A stretch of 11,407 bases of DNA from positions 1 to 11,407 of the forward strand of contig CALSCQ010000611.1 of NCBI GenBank assembly GCA_943704525.1, in the 5' to 3' direction. Every line of letters begins with the position of its first letter. Position 1 is the stretch's first letter. Of the stretch, positions 1-7,164 are shown piece by piece. A program made the translations under genes and the position numbers. The notes beneath the pieces were generated by a model. It had not been told where the DNA came from and did no database searches. It worked only from the letters and a program-made list of their open reading frames with translations. Source of the stretch: Pigoraptor vietnamica. Its lineage: Eukaryota > Opisthokonta > Filasterea.

Positions 1-175
1 GGGGGGAGGGGAGAAGAAGGGGACGGAAGAGGCGGCGACCGTAAGTGGCCGCCCTCAAACACAAACAACGAAGCACGAGCAAAGCGAGCCTGTCGGCGCC
101 TTGCGTATGGCAATTGCAAAACATACCGCACGACGCGTCACCACACGCACAGGCCGTTCACTGCAGGGTACACAC
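1..175 (-). other. Kinesin intron 8 (truncated) with polypyrimidine tract at the window edge
   Basis: Begins with donor gtgtgt at 175 (minus sense) directly after GAA AAG. No downstream acceptor or coding continuation is visible before the edge. Positions 1-30 are almost pure purine on the plus strand, so the transcript sense reads as a run of C and T. That is the expected appearance of a polypyrimidine tract just upstream of a 3' splice site outside the window. It could also be an unrelated polypurine repeat. Confidence 0.5.
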
Positions 176-2863
176 CTTTTCGACGAGCGCCGCGACTTCG
201 CCCGCGTACTTTTCCCTCTCGACCTTCACTGCGTGCACGAGGGCGTCGTGCTCACGTGCCAGCTTGCGCAGTCGCTCCATCTCGTCGCTATATTCGGCAA
301 GGCGCTGCCGGAAGCGGTCCTCTGTCGAAAACAGAAATGCAAGGTCACGTGAGCAAAGGAACGTGGGCGGCAATGACCGGCACACCAGGCGCACTCACCC
401 TTTTGCGCGAGCTCGGCAGCCTGCTTGCGAATGCGCTTGTCCTGTATGGAGTTCATGAAGGCAATGTACTTTTGGATCTCCTTCGATCCCATCGCAATCA
501 GCTCCTCGTCGCTGTATGGCTGCGCGCGCGAGGGGGAGTGTGAGGGACTGGCCTACCACGTGGAGCACGCACGCGCGCACACTTCCACACGCACCCTTCC
601 ACACCATTCCAAACACACACACACACACGCACACACACGCACACACAAGCACGGGCGCGCGCTCACACACACACACATACACCAGCACGCACGCACGCAC
701 GCACGCACCGCATTTTCCATTCGGCGGATAACCATCGACGCGGTCTCCGGCTCCATCCCTTCAAACAGCTCGCCCTCGTAGTCCAACACCGTAGCAGCAC
801 GCCGTTCGCTCTTGCCGTGCGCATCCGCCGGTGCATCAGACGCACCCGCACCCTCACCCGCGCCACCGTCGTCGTCGCTCGAAGACGACGACTCGTCCTC
901 GTCTGAGAACAACGAAAGCAAGGCATTAGGTGAAGCGTGTCCTGTGTGCGAGTGCCTGATTTCTGATCGGTTGAAGACGGACAAATCGATTGCAACGGCC
1001 ATTACGAAGCACACACTCCCTCGCCCACGTGACCAACTCGTACGGCACTCACCGCTCGATGCGTCGTCGACGGCCTGCTGTGCCCTGCGGACCATCTTGC
1101 GCGCCTGCCCACGCCCCTCCGCAAGGCCGACCTTGCGCACCTTCGGCTTTGGCGTCGCCGTCGATATGCTCTGCGCGACCTCGGAAAAACCGAGCGTGTG
1201 CACCGTCTCGCTGTGGTCCGAAGCGCTCGGGTTTGCACACACGATCACGGCCACGCGCCCCTCGCCCTCAAAGTGACGGCGGAAAAGCGTCGTCAGCAGC
1301 GAGTCGCGGAACGGCACAAACACGCCGCGTCGGCCGCCCTGTATGCTGCGGAGGGCGCGCATGCAGTTCGAGAGGGCGAGCATCGACTGGTTGATCGCGT
1401 TGGCCTCTGCCTGGCGATCGCCGCTGCTGCCCGTCTTGCGGTTGCGCTCGGACCCGGCGAGGTCGACGAGCGCTAGTCGCGACACGGACGCGTACTTTGG
1501 GTCGGCGATCACGTGCTCGCCATGCGCATCGAGGGGCGCGCGCACTATGCGGAGCGCAAAGATGGCGTGGCTGCGGCTGCTCTCGCTGTTCGCGCCGGTC
1601 GATGCCACCTGCCGGTTGCGCTGTCCACGTGCGAGCACGGCGCATGCCTCCGCGGTGCTGCGAACCTCGACCTCGGTAAGCCCCTCGACGTACTGGTGCT
1701 GTGGTCGGCCCTCGTGGCTCTTGAGCTTGCGCGCAGTCCGCCTGAGACATAGGGGGCGTCAGGGGTGCACGGTGCAAAAGAAATAAGTGCGCGTAACAGC
1801 AAAAATCAAAAACAAAACAATGCAGAAAAACGGCAAGGGTCAGCTCTTCGCACACTCACTTGCGCGAGTCGTCCAGGAGGTCGAAGATCTGCTCGTTATA
1901 AAGCTCCATATACGACACAAACACGGCGTACGCGCTGTCCGCGTCTGCCTCGAGCGCCACGGATGTGCTGCGACGGCGACGCGCGCCCGCGACCTCTTCC
2001 TCGTCGAAGTGCACGCGCGCCCGCTTGCGCCGCCGGTGCTCCGCCCGCGCATCCTCGGGTGTCTGAATGGTGATGCCGTCCTTTCCGTCCGGCGAAATGA
2101 CCTGCGTGCGTATGCGCGGTAAGCAGACGCGTGATACAGTCCACGCGGGTGGGTCCGTTGCTAGTGTGAATGTGAGGGCGAACGTGCGCAAGCGGCTTGT
2201 AGTCTACAACAGAGAATGCGTGCGTGGGTACTGTGAAGTGCGGGCATCCGACACCCACGCATGGCTCGGCCAGATTGTCCCCAATCGTGTTGAACACGAC
2301 GTCGAGGCCGCGCACGAGCACTCCGGGGTCCTCGTCCGTGCCCTGCATCGTGTGCGTTTTGCCGCTGTTCGTGCTGCCGTACGTGAACAGCAACGCGTTG
2401 CGTCCCTCGAGCGCATCGCGGAAGAGGGGAAGCGCCACAAATTCAAACACGTCCTTTTGGGTCGCCGCCTCCCCAAACACGCGCGTAAAACTGTACGTCG
2501 CCTCCGAGCGCCCGCGGGTCGGCTGTGGCGTATGTGGGACGCGGCGATGTTACGCAGGACCAACAGGACGACGGCGACGCACAAATGCAACACACCTTTG
2601 CTGGAAGGACTTGTACGGTCGTGTCATTTTGCACAACAACGCAGCTGCGCTCGCCGCGCGCAAGTTCGCGCATGCTCAGTGGCCGCACACGCAGGCAGAC
2701 CTGTTTGAAGCGGGCAAAAGCGCGTCAACACCCCACGTGATACCACACATCGGAAGAGCGGTTGTCGCACCTTGATGGCCTCGCGCGGCACTGGGGTTGG
2801 CGCCTCACTCCCGCTCTCTTTCGCGGGTGTCTTGGGCGTGCTGCGTGCATGGTGCTCAGCCAT
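1..2863 (-). CDS. KIF23: Kinesin-6 family motor, MKLP1/KIF23-like (5' part; 3' end beyond window)
   Basis: Predicted plus-end-directed microtubule motor of centralspindlin, acting at the spindle midzone and midbody in cytokinesis. Exons read on the minus strand: 2863-2771, 2700-2596, 2522-2259, 2101-1860, 1741-1053, 902-709, 519-399, 321-176. All junctions are GT-AG with matching phases, giving 618 residues without a stop. The N-terminus is short and Pro/Lys-rich (1-31). The motor spans about 32-427: LRVRPL in strand beta-1, P-loop GSTNSGKTHT (115-124), switch I NSESSRSH (286-293), switch II DLAGSE (328-333), VPFRDSLLT (377-385). Kinesin-6 and KIF23 hallmarks are the insert before YMELYNE (218-224), EGLTEVEV, and APLDAHGEHV after switch I. 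An acidic neck region and a coiled coil (about 542-618) follow. The start was chosen because the next exon joins in phase to give the kinesin motif VCLRVRPL. KIF20-type kinesin-6 is the main alternative: the P-loop Asn resembles KIF20, the rest resembles KIF23. Confidence 0.88.
613..676 (-). repeat. (CA)n / sense-strand (TG)n microsatellite in kinesin intron 6
   Basis: Interrupted CA dinucleotide repeats on the plus strand at 613-647 and 664-676, separated by a GC-rich stretch. In the direction of kinesin transcription the repeat is TG, like the intronic repeats of the RhoGEF gene on the other strand. Confidence 0.9.
685..708 (-). repeat. (GTGC)6 tetranucleotide repeat containing the intron 6 splice donor
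   Basis: Six perfect GCAC units on the plus strand, which are GTGC units in the transcript. The exon 6/intron 6 boundary falls exactly at the first unit (exon ends at 709, intron starts at 708). Each overlapping unit again presents GTGCGT, the commonest donor sequence in this window. Confidence 0.85.
868..902 (-). other. Acidic serine tract at the start of kinesin exon 6 (CK2-like)
   Basis: The exon opens with DEDE followed by five serines and DDD (residues 465-476), giving consecutive SxxD/E casein-kinase-2-type sites. The tract lies between the motor and the coiled coil, in the long neck where MKLP1 binds its partner CYK4/MgcRACGAP1. It is followed by a Gly/Ala/Asp-rich stretch and then VLDYEGELFEGM. 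A phospho-switch function is inferred only. Confidence 0.55.
1165..2700 (-). other. Kinesin motor domain (four exons, ATP and microtubule sites intact)
   Basis: Residues about 32-427, encoded by exons 2-5. All nucleotide-binding motifs are intact, so the motor is predicted active. The largest exon (1741-1053) carries switch I, switch II, the microtubule-binding loop and the beginning of the neck. The strands GRVAVIVCANPSA and LGFSEVAQSI at the end of the core resemble the end of the MKLP1 motor. Intron 4 (1859-1742, phase 2) splits a lysine codon just after FDLLDDSR, close to where kinesin-6 proteins carry a second variable insertion. Confidence 0.9.
1970..2035 (-). other. Basic bipartite patch in the kinesin-6 motor insert (NLS-like)
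   Basis: Residues 177-183 (RRRKRAR) and 195-198 (RRRR, followed by STS) are separated by an acidic spacer with DEEE. Both lie in the kinesin-6-specific insert ahead of strand YMELYNE. The pattern fits a bipartite nuclear localisation signal, and RRRRSTS is a basophilic-kinase (PKA/Aurora-type) consensus. Kinesin-6 motors are nuclear in interphase and phosphorylated by Aurora B in animals; that this patch does either job is inference. Confidence 0.5.
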
Positions 2864-3139
2864 TGCATGTGTTCACGAGGCGTGTTGCTAATCACGGCAC
2901 CATCGAGCAGATTGTTACCCACCCGACCCCAAACGGAGACGACATGCCCATGACCTTATCCACGAGGCGAAAGAGATGCCCCTTTGCGTCCGCCATTTTC
3001 GCTTCCCCTGTGTCGTTTGCAATTGATACGTCAAGGGCTTCGGCGGTGCGGGAGTTGAATAAAGTGACAGTGGCTAACGTGGGCCACAATTGCGTTCAGC
3101 CGCGCATCGCCGTGGTTGTCCTGCGGAGTGTCTGTGCTC

Positions 3140-3151
3140 CACCGACCAATG
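3140..3151 (+). promoter_or_regulatory. CCAAT-box repeat, copy 1 (CACCGACCAATG)
   Basis: A 12-bp sequence containing CCAAT that recurs exactly at 3381-3392. Two identical extended CCAAT sites bracket the TTCCGAGA cluster, as expected for NF-Y-type sites in a bidirectional promoter. Function is inferred from motif and position. Confidence 0.45.
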
Positions 3152-3234
3152 TGTGCGCTCTTGCGGGGCCTCGTATGCGTTTGCAAAATCGGTTGCGATT
3201 AAAGTCGTAGTCTGATCCACTCTTTACAATTGAG

Positions 3235-3255
3235 CACTTTCAAATTTTCAAAGTG
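3235..3255. repeat. Short inverted repeat CACTTT...AAAGTG
   Basis: Perfect 6-bp arms with a 9-bp AT-rich spacer, on the left edge of the AT-rich promoter core. It could be a weak operator-like dyad or chance. Confidence 0.3.
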
Positions 3256-3273
3256 GACGCGCCATAAAATATA

Positions 3274-3361
3274 TTCCGAGAACTCGCCATCGCTGTACTT
3301 AAGAATTTTAGCGATATCTCGGAAGGTTTGTAACATGAACAGATTCGTTCCGAGATCTCGG
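3274..3361. promoter_or_regulatory. Threefold TTCCGAGA element with perfect palindrome CCGAGATCTCGG
   Basis: TTCCGAGA occurs at 3274-3281 (+), 3317-3324 (reverse complement, TCTCGGAA) and 3348-3355 (+). The third copy is the left arm of the 12-bp perfect palindrome CCGAGATCTCGG at 3350-3361. Spacing is roughly 30-45 bp. The cluster sits in the AT-rich centre of the divergent promoter. It looks like a binding site for a dimeric transcription factor; none is identified. Confidence 0.5.
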
Positions 3362-3380
3362 CAGGCGGTCGTGCGATGGG

Positions 3381-3392
3381 CACCGACCAATG
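3381..3392 (+). promoter_or_regulatory. CCAAT-box repeat, copy 2 (CACCGACCAATG)
   Basis: Exact second copy of the 12-mer at 3140-3151, 241 bp downstream and about 260 bp before the FDFT1 start codon. Another CCAAT follows at 3427-3431 in a different context (GGGCCAATCGG). Confidence 0.45.
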
Positions 3393-3649
3393 GGCGTGCG
3401 TCGTCTGTCGGCTGATACAAAGCGGGCCAATCGGAACGGGCGCAGGTGCTCCAGTCATCGCTTGCACACTCATGCACACGCACACTGACCGGCACGCACA
3501 CACGGCACCGCACGACAGCACTGTTGCTGACACAGAGACTGACGCAGACTGCGCACAAGGGCAGACGGAGTTGAAGTGGGCTCAGGTTGTCGCATTCGGC
3601 CTTTGCTTAGGTACCGGTCACTGAGTTACGCGCGAAAGGCGGAACGAAA

Positions 3650-5241
3650 ATGCAGTTCGTAAAGTCCCTGTCGCACCCCGACGAAATCTTTGCTCTTGCG
3701 CGCTATGGACTCGGGTTCACGTCGGTCATCCCGTCCAAGGCGGGGGTGCGTGTTGAATAACGTGCAGTTGCGGCGGCTTTACTGTACTCACCGCACGGCT
3801 GCCGGTCCTGACACCGCAATGGACTGAACCGCCGCATCGTACGCAGGACAAGCTCACGCCGACAATGGCCAAGTGCTACGAGCTCCTCGACTCGACCAGC
3901 CGCAGCTTCGCGGCCGTGATCCGTGCGCTTGATGGCGAACTGAGGTGCGCCATCAGTTCGAGGACCTCAGCGTACCTGCGATGTTCGTGCATGTTGTCTC
4001 TGACACGACTCACTTTGCAGGCCGGCCATCTGCCTCTTCTACCTTGTGCTGCGCGGGCTGGACACCGTGGAGGACGACATGACGATTCCTATTGAGAAGA
4101 AGGTGCCCCTCCTGCGCACATTTCACGAGAAGATCTACCAGCGCGGGTGGACGTTCACGGAGAGCGGCGAGAAGGAGAAAGACCGTCACCTCCTCGTGCA
4201 GTTCGACCAGGTGCTGGACATGACTGATAGCTCACGCGTGTGCATGTTAGTTACGCCAAAGTGCCGGCTTTGCATTTTCAGACGAGACGTGCACTCAAGT
4301 GCTCACTGCGGGTGCTTGCGCAGGTGATCAACGAGTTCCTTGCGCTGCGGCCAATGTACCAGGAAGTCATTGCGGACATCACGCGCCGCATGGGCGAAGG
4401 CATGGCCGACTACCTCACGAAGACGGTCAACACGATGGAGGAGTGGGATCAGGTGCGTCGAGTGTAGTGCATGGGTGTATAACGGCCACATTTGATCCAG
4501 CCGTATCTCACCCACCAACACGCGCAGTACTGCCACTATGTCGCGGGGCTCGTCGGCATTGGTCTTTCGCGGCTGTTCAGTGCGTCTGGGCTTGAGGACC
4601 CGATTGTCGGACAGGATGAGCGCCTCGCCAATTCGATGGGCCTCTTCCTCCAGAAGACCAACATCATCCGCGACTACCTCGAGGACATCGTCGACGGCCG
4701 CATCTTTTGGCCCAAGCAGACGTGGTCCAAGTACCGCCCCGCGCTCGAGGACTTTCGGTCGCGCGAGCACCGGCGCGCGGCCCTCGGCTGCCTCAACGAT
4801 CTCATCACCAACGCGCTCGGTCACGTGCCGGACGTGTTCGAGTACATGTCGCGCATCCGCAACCAGAGCGTGTTCAACTTCTGCGCGATTCCCCAGGTGA
4901 TGGCCATTGCCACGCTCGCGCTCTGCTACGACAACGGCGGCGTATTTGAGGGGGTCGTCAAGATTCGCAAGGGGCTGGCCGTCAAGCTCATGCTCGAAGC
5001 CACCAACATGGACGCCATCTACCGCATCTTTGGCACATTTGCCGCCGACATTGAGCGGCGCGTGCGATTGGACGACCCTTCGTCCTCGACGACGCGTATG
5101 CTGGCTTCGAAGGTGGTGCGGATGGCGCAGGGGGCGAACAAGGCGCACAAGGGCGTGCTTGACGTGACGTACCCCCACGGCCTCATTGTCATTGTGCTTC
5201 TCATGGCCAGCTACTATTTCACTGTCCATCGGAACCACTAG
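3650..5241 (+). CDS. FDFT1: Squalene synthase (farnesyl-diphosphate farnesyltransferase), complete
   Basis: Condenses two farnesyl diphosphates to presqualene diphosphate and reduces it with NADPH to squalene, the committed step to sterols, at the ER membrane. Exons 3650-3745, 3847-3944, 4021-4210, 4324-4452 and 4528-5241 (stop TAG 5239-5241) join in phase to 408 residues, against 417 in human. The start MQFVKSLSHPDE aligns end to end with the animal enzyme. Visible motifs: TSRSFAAVI, first Asp-rich motif DTVED (79-83), YCHYVAGLVGIGLSRLFSAS (172-191), second Asp-rich motif DYLED (220-224), and the RNQSVFNFCAIPQVMAIA block (282-299) tied to the reductive half-reaction. One hydrophobic C-terminal segment (about 388-404) is the expected tail anchor, followed by HRNH. 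All catalytic motifs are present, so it is predicted active. Intron phases are 0, 2, 0, 0. The weakest splice site is the intron 3 donor (gtgctg at 4211), but the junction FDQ/VINEF preserves family spacing. Confidence 0.97.
5179..5241 (+). other. C-terminal membrane anchor of squalene synthase
   Basis: Residues about 388-404 (core GLIVIVLLMASYYF) form a single hydrophobic helix near the C-terminus with a short polar tail, as in fungal and animal squalene synthases, which are tail-anchored in the ER facing the cytosol. Confidence 0.85.
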
Positions 5242-5306
5242 AGTCCCGCGTGTGTGTGCGTGCGTGCGCGTGCGTCCGTTTTTGCGTTTGCGCGTGCGGC
5301 AGCGTC

Positions 5307-5312
5307 AGTAAA
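5307..5312 (+). terminator. Candidate variant poly(A) signal AGTAAA for FDFT1
   Basis: AGTAAA lies 66 nt after the stop codon in an A-rich patch (CAGTAAAACAAAG). It is nearer to the stop than the canonical hexamer at 5535. Chosen on sequence and distance only. Confidence 0.3.
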
Positions 5313-5328
5313 ACAAAGAGTGCCATGC

Positions 5329-5339
5329 CCAATCACGTG
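5329..5339. promoter_or_regulatory. Composite CCAAT + CACGTG (E-box) site
   Basis: CCAATCACGTG is a CCAAT box directly joined to a perfect E-box, inside the intergenic region between FDFT1 and the RhoGEF gene. Such juxtapositions are typical of NF-Y/bHLH promoters, but here it is about 800 bp upstream of the RhoGEF ATG and within the possible FDFT1 3' UTR, so its role is uncertain. Confidence 0.3.
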
Positions 5340-5534
5340 CCGGGTAACCGTACTCGCCGAGACGACTTCCATATAAGGGAAAGGAGGTATATTGACATGC
5401 TTATAAGGCGATAATGCTTATGATTATCCCAATATCGAATTTTCCAGCACGCGTCCGCCCAAAGAGGCAGTCGAGTGGGTTACAGCCGTAATAATTTTCG
5501 GCACAGTACATTTTTCATAGTGAGCGGGCGTGCT

Positions 5535-5540
5535 AATAAA
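5535..5540 (+). terminator. Candidate canonical poly(A) signal AATAAA for FDFT1
   Basis: AATAAA lies 294 nt past the FDFT1 stop, followed by T/G-rich sequence (TTATTTTGGTGG around 5558) that could serve as a downstream element. Either this or AGTAAA at 5307 may be used. Confidence 0.4.
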
Positions 5541-5606
5541 CCGCATTGGAGTGGCTTGTTATTTTGGTGGTCATCTTCCCTCTCGCTCTCCGCACTCTCT
5601 GCAAGG

Positions 5607-5658
5607 CACACACACGCTCACACACACACGCGCACGCTCTACTCCTCTCTCTCTCTCT
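5607..5658 (+). repeat. Adjacent CA and CT microsatellites
   Basis: Interrupted (CA)n at 5607-5629, followed by a (CT)n tract at 5645-5658, in the region upstream of the RhoGEF gene. Unlike the intronic repeats, the CA strand here is the sense strand of the downstream gene. Confidence 0.85.
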
Positions 5659-6136
5659 CCTGTGCTTGCAAGTATGCACATGTCCATTGCAGACGCATAG
5701 CTCCGATTTCTCGTTTTCGTGGGTTGTTTGAGTGGAGAAACGCACTCTTTTCCCTTCAATTTTTGAATTTTGGCACAGCATTTCGTGTGGTGTGTTGTTT
5801 GCCTCCGAGAGCTCCATTCGCCGCTTTGCTCGGCCGTGTTGTCGCAGTCGTTTGTCGTCCGCGGTGCTTCGCGGCAGCGTCCTCGCATGGTGCCTCGGCG
5901 GGTGTGAGGGCGCTGAGGGCGTCCCCACTCTTCTCGCCCGCGCGCGCTTGCGCACCCTCGCGTTGCGGGCGGGGCTCCATTTGCACTCGGTTGGCTCGGT
6001 TGTGACGCCGTGGGGAGGACGGCGCTGTGACGCGAGTGCAGTCGCTGTGCCGGCATTGCGCGTCGCAATCCACTCTTGGTCGTGAGGTGCGCTCGGTGTA
6101 CGCGGTTGTTGGCGTGAGTGGGCGCGCGATTTGAAA

Positions 6137-7164
6137 ATGTTTGGCGGCAACGACGACATTGCGGCCCTCGAGGCCGAGTTTTCGGAGCTCGAGGCGCTGC
6201 GGGAAAAGCCCGCGCAGTTGGCGGTGTTCATGAACTACCTCCTGTCGTCTTCTATGCCCGAGTCGCTGGTGGGTGGCGTTCATGGCGTGTTCGTGTGCGC
6301 GTGTCTGTGTGTGGTGTGCGAGTGCGTGTCTGCGTGTGGTGTGCTGGTGCGTGCGTCGCTTGTGTTTTGTGGTGGGGCAGGTGAATGGAGTGGCGCGCTC
6401 GAGGGAATAGTTGCACGTTCATTTCGGTTTCTGCGGAGGCGATTATTGCGTGCTCCTCCTGCGCACATCCGTGCTCACTCACTCACTCACACCGCGCAGT
6501 TCTTCCACCTCGACATTGTGCAATACCGCGCGCTGTTTGAGGAAGGGGACAAGAAGGGCAAGGGCGATCCCCTCGCGATGGCCACGCAGCTGTTTGGGGC
6601 GTACTTTGCGCCCAACGCACTGCTGAAGATCGACATTGAAGAGCCCGAGTTGCTTGCGGAGGCCACGCGCCGCCTGACCGAAATGGCGGGCGACGACATG
6701 GCGAACCTCGCGACGCTCTTTGACGACCTCGACGCGTGCGCGCGGAAGGCCCTCGAGGAGCTCCTGGAGCAGTTCAAAAAGAGCCTCGCGCTCGGGCTGG
6801 GCGACCTCTACGGCGTGGGCGAACTCACCGGTGCGTGACGGCACATGCCCACGCGCCTGCTCATCCTTACTTTGGTTGCGATGCCACGTGCGCTGCTTTG
6901 ACACGCTCAGTCTGTTCAGCGTCGTGTGGTTTCGTGCGGGTGTGCCTGATGCACTCTTGGTCACGCGCAGGCATCATACAGGGCGATCCCACGGCGCCCC
7001 CTCCGTCGACCGTGGCGTTTGAGCTGCTGCGGCCGCACCTCAGCGCCGCGTGCGACGAGAGCCAGGCACAGGACAAGAAGCGGTCGCGCCTCATCCTCGC
7101 GTGCCTGCTCGGCTTTCTCACGCGCGTCGGCGTCGACCCAAAGGCGCTGCAGGAGTTTAATGCG
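6137..7164 (+). other. RGS-like (RGSL/LH) domain, exons 1-3
   Basis: Residues about 6-219, mostly helical: FSELEALREKPAQLAVFMNY, then FFHLDIVQYRALFEEG, ATQLFGAYFAPNALLKIDI, and the closing KRSRLILACLLGFLTRVGVD, which resembles the last helix of the p115-RhoGEF domain (IGLYMRHLGV). In the family this domain binds active G-alpha-12/13. The acidic stretch just before the domain that gives p115-RhoGEF its GAP activity is reduced here to NDD, so GAP activity is doubtful while effector binding remains plausible. Confidence 0.75.

Larger units (their letters stand above)
2864..3649. promoter_or_regulatory. Head-to-head intergenic region: candidate divergent promoter of kinesin and FDFT1
   Basis: 786 bp separate the two start codons. 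No reading frame here has recognisable protein similarity or joins in phase to either gene. The middle (about 3180-3350) is clearly AT-richer than its surroundings and includes ATAAAATATATTCC near 3264. CCAAT boxes lie at 3146-3150, 3387-3391 and 3427-3431. The octamer TTCCGAGA occurs three times between 3274 and 3355. The last 160 bp before FDFT1 hold CA-rich sequence. Transcription starts cannot be placed from sequence alone. Confidence 0.6.
5242..6136 (+). other. Intergenic region: FDFT1 3' flank and upstream region of the RhoGEF gene
   Basis: No reading frame here has recognisable similarity. From left to right: a (GTGC)-like tract just after the FDFT1 stop (about 5250-5275); candidate poly(A) signals; an AT-rich patch (about 5380-5545) with CTTATAAG and ATATAAGG; CA and CT microsatellites (5607-5658); then a GC-rich leader-like stretch up to the RhoGEF ATG. 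CCAAT occurs at 5329-5333, directly abutting CACGTG (5334-5339), and again at 5429-5433. A six-codon ATG reading frame (5887-5907) would be an upstream ORF if transcription begins before it. Confidence 0.6.

Noticed and set aside
1-27. G-rich run considered as a G-quadruplex or telomeric end
   Set aside because: There is no telomere unit and only three clean G runs. A polypyrimidine tract on the transcript strand of the kinesin explains it better.
613-708. Regular short repeats considered as a CRISPR-like array
   Set aside because: Simple di- and tetranucleotide microsatellites without spacers, in a eukaryotic intron.
553-1638. Single 361-codon minus-strand frame as one continuous exon
   Set aside because: The part from 1052 to 903 and the part below 709 have clear GT-AG signals, and the tail becomes a low-complexity Cys/Val/Arg peptide from a TG repeat. 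Splicing gives the proper kinesin continuation.
2732-2741. E-box-like ATCACGTGG in kinesin intron 1 considered as an SREBP site for FDFT1
   Set aside because: It is over 900 bp from FDFT1 inside another gene, and CACGTG is common across the window, so the link to sterol control is not supported.
2797-3210. Plus-strand frame in the divergent intergenic region (137 codons)
   Set aside because: No recognisable similarity, no splice path into FDFT1, and it overlaps the kinesin start region.
4303-5238. 311-codon open frame on the minus strand opposite squalene synthase
   Set aside because: It is an antisense shadow of the GC-rich third positions of FDFT1 exon 5. The composition is His/Val/Asp-rich with no recognisable motif, and the sense strand encodes a clear enzyme.
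5390-5450. AT-rich patch with short dyads considered as a tRNA or structured RNA
   Set aside because: No cloverleaf, no A/B box pair and only 6-8 bp dyads such as CTTATAAG; better explained as promoter or 3' flank sequence.
5475-6231. Frames of 176 codons (+) and 232 codons (-) in the intergenic region before the RhoGEF
   Set aside because: Low-complexity translations of CA/CT repeats and GC-rich leader sequence, with no domain and no in-phase splice into the RhoGEF.
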